Assembly: GCA_035628915.1 (NCBI GenBank)
Contig: DASPIW010000057.1
Span: 310,001-374,000, forward strand
Source: JARBUG01 sp035628915
GTDB taxonomy: Bacteria > Bacillota > Sulfobacillia > Symbiobacteriales > Symbiobacteriaceae
Direction of reading: 5' to 3'
DNA length: 64,000 nt
In this document: one piece after another, positions 32,690-42,400 of the stretch
How the letters are laid out: the number at the start of each line of letters is the position of its first letter
Position numbering within the stretch: position 1 is the first letter of the stretch
Program-made: the position numbers and the translations under genes
The notes under the pieces: generated by a model
What the model was told of the DNA's origin: nothing
Databases searched by the model: none
Seen by the model: the letters and a program-made list of their open reading frames with translations, nothing else

Positions 32690-33611
32690 CGTTCTGGCCG
32701 GACAGGCGCTGGAGTTTCTCGTAGAACTGGCTGCGCGAGAGCCCCAGCAGCCGGGCGGCGGCCGTCTTGTTGCCCCCGGTCTGCGCCAGGGCGCCTAGCA
32801 AGGCGGTCCGCTCCGCCTCCTGCCGCTTCTGCTGCCAGGGGGTTGTGCGCCCGGCGGCGGGGACCGGGAAGTGCTCGGGTCCGATCACCGGACCGGGCGC
32901 CAGCACCAGCGCCCGCTCCAAAAGGTTCTCCAGTTCGCGGACGTTGCCCGGCCAGTGATAGGCCATCAGCCGCTCGACGGCGGCGGGCGCCAGCCGGGGC
33001 ACGGGCGCCCGGCTGCAAAGCCGGCGGATCAAATGCTCCGTCAGCATCGGCAGGTCCTCGATCCGTTCCCGAAGCGGCGGCAGGTGCAGCACGAGCACGT
33101 TCAGGCGGTAGTACAGGTCTGGCCGGAATTCGTTCCGGGCAACCATCTCCTCCAGGTCGCGGTTGGATGCGGCGATGACCCGTACATCCACACGGACGGG
33201 CCGGACTGCGCCCACCGGCTCCACTTCGCGCTCCTGAATCACCCGCAGGAGCTTCGCCTGCAGGGCCGGGGCCAGTTCACCGACCTCATCGAGAAAGAGC
33301 GTGCCGCCGTCGGCCTGTTCGAACTTGCCCGGCCTGCCGCCCCGCCGGGCGCCGGTGAAAGCCCCGTCCGCATAGCCGAAGAACTCCGCTTCCAACAGCC
33401 CTTCCGGCACCGCTGCGCAGTTGATCGCCACGAACGGGCGCCCCGCTCGGTCGGAGGCCCGGTGGATGGCCTTCGCCATCAGTTCCTTGCCCGTGCCGGT
33501 CTCGCCCGACAGCAGCACCGTCGCACGTGAGCGGGACGCCAGGCGGCCCAGCCTGCGCAGTTCGGCAACGGCCCGGCTCTGGCCAATCAGCGTATCGAAG
33601 GGGTCGTCCAT
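32670..33611 (-). CDS. Sigma-54-dependent activator lacking a sensor domain
   Basis: The ATG at 33611 has AAGGGGGG upstream. The 313-residue protein begins almost directly with the AAA+ domain: Walker A LLSGETGTGKELMAKAI, the sigma-54-contacting loop GYADGAFTGAR, Walker B GGTLFLDEVGEL, the R-finger region and a C-terminal Fis-type helix-turn-helix (NKTAAARLLGLSRSQFYEKL). No GAF, PAS or receiver domain precedes it, as in PspF. Activators of this layout are controlled by a separate inhibitor or are always active. No -24/-12 promoter was found close by, so the targets are unknown. It is divergent from the dipeptidase gene. Confidence 0.9.
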   Translation of the reverse strand: MDDPFDTLIGQSRAVAELRRLGRLASRSRATVLLSGETGTGKELMAKAIHRASDRAGRPFVAINCAAVPEGLLEAEFFGYADGAFTGARRGGRPGKFEQADGGTLFLDEVGELAPALQAKLLRVIQEREVEPVGAVRPVRVDVRVIAASNRDLEEMVARNEFRPDLYYRLNVLVLHLPPLRERIEDLPMLTEHLIRRLCSRAPVPRLAPAAVERLMAYHWPGNVRELENLLERALVLAPGPVIGPEHFPVPAAGRTTPWQQKRQEAERTALLGALAQTGGNKTAAARLLGLSRSQFYEKLQRLSGQNDALRLS

Positions 33612-33666
33612 GGCTGCCCCCCTTGTCTCTCTATCTGCAGAAGGGTACGCTAAAAGACGGAGCGTG

Positions 33667-35043
33667 ATGAAACGTATGAACGCAGATCTGTACTTCAAAG
33701 AGCACCGGAAAGCCCACCTGGCCCAGTTGATCGATTGGCTGCGGATTCCCAGCATCAGCGCCCTGTCCGAGCACAAGCCGGACATGCGCCGCGCCGCCGA
33801 CTGGCTGGCCGCTGAACTCAAGCGCATCGGCATGACCCGGGTGGCGGTCATGGAGACCGGTGGTCACCCTGCCGTCTATGCGGAGCGCATCGACCATCCC
33901 GGCCGGCCCGTCGCCCTGATCTACGGCCACTACGACGTCCAGCCCGTCGACCCCGTGAACCTGTGGGAGACGCCGCCCTTTGAGCCTGCCATCCGGGACG
34001 AGAAGCTCTATGCCCGCGGCGCCAGCGACGACAAGGGCCAGGTCTTTATGCACGTCGAAGTGCTCGAGGCGATCCTCAAGGCGGAAGGCAAGCTCCCCTT
34101 CAACGTCAAGCTGCTCGTCGAAGGCGAGGAAGAAGTCGGCTCGGCCAACCTTGCCCGCTTCCTGCAGACCGAGAAAGAACTGCTCAAGGCCGATGTGGTC
34201 GTCATCTCCGACACGGGCCTCTATGCGCGGGGCGTTCCTTCCCTTACATATGCCTTGCGGGGCCTGGCGGCTCTGGAAGTGCACGTGACGGGCGCCAAGA
34301 GCGACCTGCACTCCGGCCTCTTCGGCGGGGCGGCGCCCAACGCGGTGCATGCACTGGTCGGGCTGCTGGCCTCCCTGCGCCGTGCGGACGGGGGCGTGGC
34401 CGTGGCAGGCTTTTCCGACAGCGTGCGGGAGCTTTCAGCGGAGGAGCGGAAATCGTTCGCCGCTCTCGGCTTTGATGAGGCCCGGCTGCAGCGGGAACTG
34501 GGCGTAAACGCCCTGCCCGGCGAGCCCGGCTACTCGGCCCTGGAACGCCTCTGGGCCCGCCCGACGCTGGAGATCAACGGCATCTTCGGCGGCTTCCAGG
34601 GCGAAGGCACCAAGACCGTCATCCCCAACAAGGCCGGCGCGAAAATCACCTGCCGCCTCGTGCCGGACCAAGACCCGGTGCGGGTGCAGAACGCCATCGA
34701 AGCCCATTTGAAAGCGCACTGCCCGCCGGGAGTCAAACTGGAGGTCATTCGGGGCGACGGGGCCAAGGCCTGCATCACGCCCATCGACCACCCGGCCATC
34801 CGGGCGGCCGTGGAGGCCCTGGCTGAGGCCTACGGCGCCGAAGCCCGGTTTATCCGGGGCGGCGGCTCCATTCCGGTCGTGGGCACCTTCACCGAAGTGC
34901 TGGGCGCCCCGTCGGTACTGATGGGCTTCGGCCTGGAAGACGAGAACTTCCACGCCCCCAACGAGCACTTCAACCTGGAGAACTTCGACAAGGGCATGCG
35001 GGCGCTCTACGCTTACTGGTTCAAGCTCGCTCAGGTGATGTAA
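33667..35043 (+). CDS. M20-family dipeptidase
   Basis: The protein should be a cytoplasmic zinc or manganese peptidase of the M20 (carnosinase/DapE-like) group. Metal-binding and catalytic motifs are LIYGHYDVQPVDP, ARGASDDKGQ, the Glu-Glu in LVEGEEEVGSANL, ISDTGLYARG, the dimerisation-domain SDLHSGLFGGAAPNAVHAL, and IRGGGSIPVVGTF near the end. The 458-residue length is normal. The ATG at 33667 follows GGAG closely; an ATG at 33676 is an alternative. A hairpin follows the stop. Substrate specificity is unknown. Confidence 0.92.
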   Translation: MKRMNADLYFKEHRKAHLAQLIDWLRIPSISALSEHKPDMRRAADWLAAELKRIGMTRVAVMETGGHPAVYAERIDHPGRPVALIYGHYDVQPVDPVNLWETPPFEPAIRDEKLYARGASDDKGQVFMHVEVLEAILKAEGKLPFNVKLLVEGEEEVGSANLARFLQTEKELLKADVVVISDTGLYARGVPSLTYALRGLAALEVHVTGAKSDLHSGLFGGAAPNAVHALVGLLASLRRADGGVAVAGFSDSVRELSAEERKSFAALGFDEARLQRELGVNALPGEPGYSALERLWARPTLEINGIFGGFQGEGTKTVIPNKAGAKITCRLVPDQDPVRVQNAIEAHLKAHCPPGVKLEVIRGDGAKACITPIDHPAIRAAVEALAEAYGAEARFIRGGGSIPVVGTFTEVLGAPSVLMGFGLEDENFHAPNEHFNLENFDKGMRALYAYWFKLAQVM

Positions 35044-35051
35044 TTGTGGAG

Positions 35052-35090
35052 ATCCCCCTTGCTTGCAAACGCGGGCAAGGGGGATAATTA
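35052..35090 (+). terminator. Hairpin after the dipeptidase gene
   Basis: ATCCCCCTTGC (35052-35062) pairs with GCAAGGGGGAT (35075-35085), and AATTATT follows. It is a moderate terminator; the next gene begins 38 bases further on. Confidence 0.65.
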
Positions 35091-35122
35091 TTGGACTACC
35101 TGAAGGAGGGTGGCCTACAGAC

Positions 35123-35821
35123 ATGTCTTTTGCCTTTACACACCACGAAGTCGCTCCTGACCTGCACATGTTCCGGACCCACATGGGCCGGGTCGATCTG
35201 ATGTTCAACAGCTACCTGCTGATGGCCCAGCGCCCGGTGTTGCTGCATACCGGCAATGCGGCGATGTGGCCCGGTCTGCGCGCAGAACTGACGCAGGTGC
35301 TGCCGCTGGAAGAGTTGGCCTACGTGGTCGTCCCCCACTTTGAAGCCGATGAGTGCGGCGCCCTCTCCCTGCTCCTGCAGGAAGCCCGGCCCTCCGTCAT
35401 CGCCTCGCGGGTCGGCGCCGGCCAACTGATGGGCTTCGACATCTTCGAGCAGCCGCAGATCGCCCGTGATGGCGACCGCCTCGACCTGGGCGACCGGGAC
35501 CTGGAACTGATTGCGGCGCCTTCGGAGATGCACCTGTGGGACGGTCTGGTGGCCTTCGACCGCAAGACCGGCACGCTGTTCAGCGCCGATTTCTTCAGCC
35601 AGTGGGGCGGGCACACGCCCGACTTTTCGCCCCTGCCCGACCTGGGGGCCATGACCCAGATGGCGGCCAACGGCATGGCCTGCACGGAGCCATTTGCCCG
35701 CATGCTGGACCGGTTGCTGGATCTGGATATCCGCTTCATCGCCCCGGGACACGGCAGCTGCTTTACGGAGCGGATTCCGGATCTGGTGCGGGGGTATCTG
35801 ACCAAGACGTTGAAGGCTTGA
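35123..35821 (+). CDS. Flavodiiron-like (ODP) metallo-beta-lactamase fold protein
   Basis: The motif VPHFEADECGAL has the HxExD pattern of the flavodiiron-type (ODP) branch instead of the usual HxHxDH. Later ligands appear as SADFFSQWG (Asp) and FIAPGHGSCF (His). The middle His is expected in APSEMHLWDG. The 232-residue chain has no flavodoxin domain, so if it is a diiron oxygen or NO reductase-like protein it needs a partner. The ATG at 35123 lies 13 bases behind GGAGGG. It stands between the dipeptidase and the acetyltransferase on the same strand. Confidence 0.78.
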   Translation: MSFAFTHHEVAPDLHMFRTHMGRVDLMFNSYLLMAQRPVLLHTGNAAMWPGLRAELTQVLPLEELAYVVVPHFEADECGALSLLLQEARPSVIASRVGAGQLMGFDIFEQPQIARDGDRLDLGDRDLELIAAPSEMHLWDGLVAFDRKTGTLFSADFFSQWGGHTPDFSPLPDLGAMTQMAANGMACTEPFARMLDRLLDLDIRFIAPGHGSCFTERIPDLVRGYLTKTLKA

Positions 35822-35872
35822 TGGAACCGGTGGCACGCGCTGTCCGTCTCACGTACAGCGAGGTGGGATACG

Positions 35873-36346
35873 ATGGAGCTGCGCCGTGCCACTGAGGCGG
35901 ATATTGAGGCCCTTGCTCAGTTGTATCTGGAGTTTCATAACTTCCATGCCGAGGGTGTGCCATCGCACCTTTGCCTGATGCCTCAGTACGATGAGGAGAC
36001 GCTGCAGGGCCTGCGAGGCATCCTGAGCGATCCTATGGCCGCACTCATCGTCTGTGTGGAAGCTGATACCCTACTGGGCATGGCGGAGGTGTATGTGCGG
36101 GAGACGGAGCCCAACCGGGCTGTCGTCCAGAGGCGGTATGGGTTCATCCAGAGCCTGATGGTGACGGGGAGCCGCCGCCGGCACGGGCTCGGCGCCATTC
36201 TGCTGGATGCGGCCCACCGGTGGGTGAAGGAGCAGGGGGCAGACGAAGTGGAGCTTGAGACCTGGGAGTTTCCCGCTGGTCCACTGGGCTTCTACGAATC
36301 GGCGGGGTATACGACCCTGAAGCGGCGCTTGGTCAGACGCATCTAG
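35873..36346 (+). CDS. GNAT-family N-acetyltransferase
   Basis: The 157-residue length and layout are those of a single GNAT domain. The acetyl-CoA-binding motif A is seen as IQSLMVTGSRRRHGLGAILLDAA, followed by ELETWEFPAGPLGFYESAGY, the usual end of the fold. The ATG at 35873 follows GAGGTGGG. The acceptor substrate is unknown. A decayed phosphotransferase gene lies right behind it. Confidence 0.9.
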   Translation: MELRRATEADIEALAQLYLEFHNFHAEGVPSHLCLMPQYDEETLQGLRGILSDPMAALIVCVEADTLLGMAEVYVRETEPNRAVVQRRYGFIQSLMVTGSRRRHGLGAILLDAAHRWVKEQGADEVELETWEFPAGPLGFYESAGYTTLKRRLVRRI

Positions 36347-36357
36347 GCCAGGATTGC

Positions 36358-36838
36358 GCACGTGGCCGCAATGTCCGGGCAGTCTACGTTCTCATGGCAG
36401 GTCTGGATGTGACAGCTGTGATCGACTGGATCAATACGTGTGCTGGAGACCCGCGGGCGGATGTAGCACGCACCCTGACGCTCTTGCTGTTGGCCCCGGT
36501 TTACCGTGGGTGGCAGCGAGTCCTGGTCTCCCCCATCCGACGGCTGCTGGCTTCGGGTTGGCTGCGCGGTATACGGCAGAGTCCGGCCCCCTTGCTGACA
36601 TGGCTCCCTTATATGCCTGGGCCGGCAATGTGCTTCGACACGATTTCGCGGCAAAGATCGGACGGGTTGGCCTTGCTCTGTCAGAAGAGGATCTGCGGCC
36701 GATTGACCTGTGGATCGATACCTGGCGGCGGCGCCTCTAGGCCCTCAGGGGCCTGGCAGCCCTGGACGGAAACCCCTACAAAATGCCCTGATCCAGCAGC
36801 GGATTGCCGACGCCGTCGCCGCCCTAAAGCAGCCAGGA
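36358..36838 (+). pseudogene. Decayed aminoglycoside phosphotransferase-type gene, 3' remnant
   Basis: One frame around 36390-36570 reads LDVTAVIDWINTCAGDPRAD, the metal and phosphate end of the APH/choline kinase fold, and ASGWLRGI. A second frame around 36590-36737 continues with PLADMAPLYAWAGNVL and LRPIDLWIDTWRRRL. Past the TAG at 36738 the sequence still reads ALRGLAALDGNPYK, and in a third frame ALIQQRIADAVAALKQPG. The 5' half with the kinase loop is missing. The remnant therefore has at least two frameshifts and a stop. Confidence 0.75.
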
Positions 36839-36862
36839 AGGGCGCCCCCCGGGGGCGCCCTT
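36838..36862 (-). terminator. Terminator of the amidohydrolase gene
   Basis: AAGGGCGCCCCC and GGGGGCGCCCTT form a nearly perfect palindrome starting one base after the amidohydrolase stop codon on the minus strand. The U tract is weak. Confidence 0.65.
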
Positions 36863-36863
36863 G

Positions 36864-38474
36864 TCATGCTATCTGGTATGTGATCCTGCCGCCGACCATC
36901 GTCATGTCGACCTTGATCTCCTTTAGCTCGGCGGGATCACAGGCAAAGGGATTCCGATCCAGAACGACCAGGTCCGCCGCCATCCCGGGCGCCAGCGTCC
37001 CCTTAACCCCTTCCTGGAACGTGGCATAACTCGCACCAGTGGTATACAGGTGCAGCGCCTCCGCCACGGAGAGCCGCTCCGCCGGGTTCCACCCCCCCGC
37101 CGGATAGCCGTTCAGGTCCTGCCGGTTGACGGCGCAGTGGATGCCGTACCAAATGTTCAGCGGCTCGATGGGGCAGTCCGACCCGCCGCACAGGTTGACG
37201 CCCAAGTCGTACAGGCTCTTCCAGGCGTACGAGGTCCGGGCCCGCTCCACCCCAACCCGCTCGGCGAACCAGTAGCCGTCGCTCTTCATAAAGACAGGCT
37301 GAATATCAGCCACGATACCTGCTTGCCTCATCCGGTGCATGAGATCCCGGTTCAGAATCTGTGCGTGGATCATCCGGTGGCGGGCGTCAGGTCGGGGCGC
37401 CCGCCGCTGCGCCTCCTCCACGGCATCGACAAACAAGGTCGCCGCCCCGTCGCCGATGCAATGGCACCCCACCTGATCACCCAGGGCATGGATCCGCGAA
37501 ACGGACTCGATAAAGGCCTCCCGGCCATGTATGTAGATGCCCCGGGTGGAAGGATCGTCGCTGTACGGCTCCAGGAGGGCAGCCGTCCGCCCGCCCAGCG
37601 AGCCGTCGGCGAACATCTTGACCTGACCATAGCGGTACCACTCGTCCCCGGCGCCGGTGACAATGCCCCGTTCTGCCGCTGCCCCGGCCCAGTCCCCGGG
37701 AATCATCTGGGTCACCCGGATGGGTGCATCGGCAATGGCGGACCGGAACAGATCATCCGCCTGCTCAAAGCCGCCCGCGGCGCGGTCCACATCGTCGGTA
37801 TGGACGCCCGTAATGCCGTAGCTCAGCGCCTCGCGCATCGCAAGGCGCAGCAGGGTGCGGCGCCGTTCATGCCCCATCTCCGGCACGATGCGCTGGATCA
37901 GGGCCTGGGCGTTCTCCCGCAGCATACCCGTCGGCTCGCCGGTTTCAGGATCGCGGTCGATCTGGCCCCCCGGGGGGTCAGGCGTCTCGCGGGTAATTCC
38001 GGCCAGGCGCAGGGCGGCCGTATTGACCACCGCAAGGTGGTTGCAGTTTCGCTGCAGGTAGACGGGGTTGCCGGGAGCGACTCTGTCCAGGTCGTGGCGG
38101 TTCGGCTCCCGTCTCTCCAGCCACCGGTCCTGGTCCCAGCCGCGCCCGACGATCCACTCGCCTTCCGCCTTGCAGACGACCTGGTCAGCGACTGCCTTGC
38201 GCACCGCTTCCAGGCTCGGCAGACCCGCCACGGCCAGCGTGTCCAGGGTCATGGCGTAGCCGAGAATATGTAGATGCGCATCAATCAAGCCGGGTATCAC
38301 GGCCCGGCCATGCAGATCGATTACCTGCGTGCCAGGGCCGCAGGCAGCCATAACATCCCCCCTGGTCCCAAAGGCGATTACCTTGCCGCCGGCAACGGCG
38401 ACCGCCTCGACTGACCGCCAGCCCGTATGGCCTGACAGGACCGGTCCACCCATAAGAATCCATTCCGCTTGCAT
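36864..38474 (-). CDS. YtcJ-like amidohydrolase family protein
   Basis: The protein is a metal-dependent TIM-barrel hydrolase of the amidohydrolase 3 group. The metal-binding motif is PGLIDAHLHILG; further family features are RGWDQDRW, GITGVHTDD, KMFADGSLGGRTA, CHCIGDGA and GGSDCPIEPLN, and an exit strand LAPGMAADLVVLDRNPF. At 536 residues the length fits. The start is set at 38474 because AAAGGAG lies nine bases upstream; the ATG at 38480 is too close to it. Substrates of this group are mostly unknown. The gene is divergent from the BMP importer, which might hint at nucleoside-derived substrates, but that is a guess. Confidence 0.88.
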   Translation of the reverse strand: MQAEWILMGGPVLSGHTGWRSVEAVAVAGGKVIAFGTRGDVMAACGPGTQVIDLHGRAVIPGLIDAHLHILGYAMTLDTLAVAGLPSLEAVRKAVADQVVCKAEGEWIVGRGWDQDRWLERREPNRHDLDRVAPGNPVYLQRNCNHLAVVNTAALRLAGITRETPDPPGGQIDRDPETGEPTGMLRENAQALIQRIVPEMGHERRRTLLRLAMREALSYGITGVHTDDVDRAAGGFEQADDLFRSAIADAPIRVTQMIPGDWAGAAAERGIVTGAGDEWYRYGQVKMFADGSLGGRTAALLEPYSDDPSTRGIYIHGREAFIESVSRIHALGDQVGCHCIGDGAATLFVDAVEEAQRRAPRPDARHRMIHAQILNRDLMHRMRQAGIVADIQPVFMKSDGYWFAERVGVERARTSYAWKSLYDLGVNLCGGSDCPIEPLNIWYGIHCAVNRQDLNGYPAGGWNPAERLSVAEALHLYTTGASYATFQEGVKGTLAPGMAADLVVLDRNPFACDPAELKEIKVDMTMVGGRITYQIA

Positions 38475-38673
38475 CGCCATGTACTCCTTTGCGCCCTGGT
38501 TTATCGACCTCTATAGGTTTACGAACCGGGTCAGCCGTTATCCTTCCGAATGATCGATCTACGCGACGCACCCCATAGTTAGTACCAGAACCTTTTGGTC
38601 GATAGTAATTTCGGCTATTACGTGGTATTATTTTCTGTGTTTCCCGCCACCATTTCAGGAGGTGCTTTCCCAT

Positions 38674-39753
<1,080 letters not shown>

Positions 39754-39787
39754 CCCCCATAGCGCTTAAGCCCGATGAAAGGGGGAT

Positions 39788-39816
39788 GAAGGGCGGGACA
39801 TTCGTTCCCGCCCTTC
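39788..39816 (+). terminator. Hairpin between receptor and ATPase genes
   Basis: GAAGGGCGGGA (39788-39798) pairs with TCCCGCCCTTC (39806-39816). GTTCATGAC follows, not a U tract, and the ATPase ATG is at 39826. It is likely a stability or partial termination element. Confidence 0.65.
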
Positions 39817-39825
39817 GTTCATGAC

Positions 39826-41325
39826 ATGTTAAAACTCACCGGAATCACCAAGAGGTTCGGTTCTCTGGTCGCCAACGACCAAATCGACCTGGATGTCCGG
39901 CAGGGCGAGATCCACGGCCTGCTGGGCGAAAACGGTGCCGGCAAGTCAACGCTGATGAACATCCTGTACGGCCTTTACACCCCTGACGAGGGAACGATCG
40001 AGTGGAAGGGCAAGAAGGTGGACATCAGGGATCCCGGCCACGCCATTGCCCTGGGCATCGGCATGGTGCACCAGCACTTCATGCTGATTCCCGTCTTTAC
40101 GGTGGCTGAGAATATCGTCCTTGGCCGTGAACCCCGCCGCGGGGGCACCCTGGACATGCAAAAAGCGATTGCCGACGTGGAGGCCATCTCAACCCGATAT
40201 GGTCTGCACGTGGATCCCCATGCCAAAATCGAGAACATTACCGTCGGCCAGCAGCAGCGAGTCGAGATTCTCAAGGCGCTCTACCGGGGCGCAGAATTGC
40301 TGATCCTGGACGAACCCACGGCCGTTCTTACGCCGCAGGAGATTCAGGAATTGGGCCAGATCATGAGAAACCTGGTGGCCCAGGGCCGGACGATCATCAT
40401 CATCACCCACAAGCTCAAAGAGATCCGGCAGTTTGCCGATCGGGTCACCGTTATCCGCCGCGGCAAGAAGATCGCGACCGTGGACGCGCACGGCAAGTCA
40501 GAGGCCGAACTGGCTGCCCTGATGGTCGGGCGCGAGGTCGTCCTCCGGGTCGACAAGGCTCCCGCTAAGCCCACCAAGACGGTTCTGCAGGTGCAAGGGC
40601 TCACGGCCAAGAACGCGACGGGCTTCCCGGCCGTTCGAGATGTGAGCCTCCAAGTGCGCGCCGGTGAAATTGTCGGCATCGCCGGCGTCGACGGCAACGG
40701 CCAGACGGAGTTGATCGAAGCGATCACTGGTCTGCGCAAGGCGGCGGGCGGCAAAGTGCTGCTGAACGGCCAGGAGATCACCCATTTTGACCCCGGCCAA
40801 ATCCGGGAAGCAGGCGTCGGCCACATTCCCGAAGACCGGCAGCGGCGCGGGCTCGTCCTGGACTTCACCGTGGCAGAGAACATGGTGCTGGGATCGCAGC
40901 GCAAATACCGCACCTGGGGGATGCTCAACTACAAGCTGATGACCGATCTGGCCACCAAGGTGATCGCTGCTTTCGACGTTCGGCCGCCGGAGCCGGAGTA
41001 TATGGCGCGGAGCCTTTCGGGCGGCAACCAGCAAAAAGTGATCGTCGGCCGGGAGATGACGCGGCAACCTGATCTCTCGATCGCGGTGCAGCCGACCCGC
41101 GGCCTTGACGTCGGCGCCATTGAGTTCATCCATAAGCGGCTCGTGGCGGAACGCGACTCCGGCAAGGCTGTCCTGCTTGTCTCGCTCGAACTGGACGAGA
41201 TCATGTCGCTGGCCGACAGGATTCTGGTCATGTACAAAGGCCAGGTTGTCGCTGAAATGCCCCACGATGAAGCAACAGAAGAAGGAATCGGCCTCTTGAT
41301 GGCGGGAGGTGGGCAGCATGGATAA
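39826..41325 (+). CDS. BMP-type ABC importer ATP-binding protein (two nucleotide-binding domains)
   Basis: Two ATPase domains lie in one 499-residue chain, as usual in this family. The first has the Walker A LLGENGAGKSTLMN, the signature TVGQQQRVEILKAL and Walker B LLILDEPTAVLTPQE. The second has a degenerate Walker A (AGVDGNGQTELIEA), an intact signature LSGGNQQKVIVGREM and a Walker B that lacks the usual acidic pair (DLSIAVQPTRGLDVGA). It should power nucleoside uptake with the two permeases downstream. The ATG at 39826 has no visible ribosome binding site other than the hairpin just before it, which is odd. It overlaps the next gene by 8 bases. Confidence 0.93.
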   Translation: MLKLTGITKRFGSLVANDQIDLDVRQGEIHGLLGENGAGKSTLMNILYGLYTPDEGTIEWKGKKVDIRDPGHAIALGIGMVHQHFMLIPVFTVAENIVLGREPRRGGTLDMQKAIADVEAISTRYGLHVDPHAKIENITVGQQQRVEILKALYRGAELLILDEPTAVLTPQEIQELGQIMRNLVAQGRTIIIITHKLKEIRQFADRVTVIRRGKKIATVDAHGKSEAELAALMVGREVVLRVDKAPAKPTKTVLQVQGLTAKNATGFPAVRDVSLQVRAGEIVGIAGVDGNGQTELIEAITGLRKAAGGKVLLNGQEITHFDPGQIREAGVGHIPEDRQRRGLVLDFTVAENMVLGSQRKYRTWGMLNYKLMTDLATKVIAAFDVRPPEPEYMARSLSGGNQQKVIVGREMTRQPDLSIAVQPTRGLDVGAIEFIHKRLVAERDSGKAVLLVSLELDEIMSLADRILVMYKGQVVAEMPHDEATEEGIGLLMAGGGQHG

Positions 41326-42400
41326 GCGGCTGAGCGGCCTCGTTCGCGAAATAACGGTCCCCGTGCTGGCCATCGTCGCGGGCCTTCTGGTCGGAACCAT
41401 CTTCATTGTCGCCGCGGGGAAGAACCCTCTGGTTGCCTACCGCTTCTTCAACCTCTACGTCTGGGGCGATCTGTCCAAGTTTGGGGAAACGCTGGTCTCC
41501 ACCATCCCCATGCTGATCACCGGATTGGCCGTGGCCCTTGCCTTCCGCTGCGGCTTATTTAATATCGGCGGCGAAGGGCAGTACCTGATTGGGCAGCTCG
41601 CCGCAGCCTGGGCCGGGTTCTTCTTCACCATGCCCGCCTGGCTTCCCCCCGCGCTTGCCGGTTTTATCCACCCGGTGTTCGCCATTTTGGTTGGCATGCT
41701 GGCAGCCGGCCTCTACGCTGCAATCCCGGGGCTGCTGAAGGCATACCGGGGCGTCCATGAAGTGATTAACTCGATTATGATGAACTACATTGCGCTGTAT
41801 TTCACCCACTGGCTGCTGATGAGCCAGATGCGCGACCCATCGGGTGGCGCGGGAACGCCCCGTATTCAGGCAACTGCCGAACTGGCACAGGGCCTGATCA
41901 AAGGATCACGCCTGCACGTGGGTATCTTCCTGGCGCTCGCTGCGGCGCTGGTCGTCTGGATCTTCCTGTGGAAGACAGCGGCAGGGTATGAGATCCGCGC
42001 AGTCGGGTTTGCACCGGGCGCAGCGGAGTACGGGGGCATCAGCGTCAAGCGGAACATCGTGCTGTCCATGCTGCTCTCGGGCATCCTTATGGGGTTGGCC
42101 GGGGCCATTCAGGTCTTGGGCATTGCCCGGAAGTTCTATGAACCACTGAGTTTCGCCGGCTTTGGCTTCGACGGCATCGCCGTGGCACTGGTAGGGCGGA
42201 ACCACCCTCTGGGGGTGGTGCTGGCAGCTTTCCTGTTCGGCGCCCTGGACCGCGGCGGACAAGGCATGCAGGCCGGGGCCTCGGTCCCGAAAACGGTCAT
42301 TTGGATTGTGCAGGCCGTTGTCATCTTTTTTGTGGCGGTTGACGGGCTCTGGCGGCTCCTGCAGAACCGCCGGGTGAAGCGGGAGGTGAAGTCGGCATGA
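41318..42400 (+). CDS. BMP-type ABC importer permease 1
   Basis: The ATG at 41318 has GGAGGTGG upstream and overlaps the ATPase stop by 8 bases. The 360-residue product has about eight to ten membrane helices and the family motif LAFRCGLFNIGGEGQYLIG, then EVINSIMMNYIALYFTHWL and SFAGFGFDGIAVALVGRNHPLG. This is the larger permease of the nucleoside importer and overlaps the second permease gene by four bases (ATGA), so translation is coupled. Confidence 0.93.
   Translation: MDKRLSGLVREITVPVLAIVAGLLVGTIFIVAAGKNPLVAYRFFNLYVWGDLSKFGETLVSTIPMLITGLAVALAFRCGLFNIGGEGQYLIGQLAAAWAGFFFTMPAWLPPALAGFIHPVFAILVGMLAAGLYAAIPGLLKAYRGVHEVINSIMMNYIALYFTHWLLMSQMRDPSGGAGTPRIQATAELAQGLIKGSRLHVGIFLALAAALVVWIFLWKTAAGYEIRAVGFAPGAAEYGGISVKRNIVLSMLLSGILMGLAGAIQVLGIARKFYEPLSFAGFGFDGIAVALVGRNHPLGVVLAAFLFGALDRGGQGMQAGASVPKTVIWIVQAVVIFFVAVDGLWRLLQNRRVKREVKSA

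Noticed and set aside
33612..33666. Sigma-54 promoter between the activator and the dipeptidase gene
   Set aside because: No GG-N10-GC pair with the needed TGGCAC/TTGC context was seen in this short gap.
38481..38673. Purine riboswitch upstream of the nucleoside importer
   Set aside because: The conserved purine-aptamer core was not found on reading this stretch; only weak promoter-like TATTAT sequences are present.
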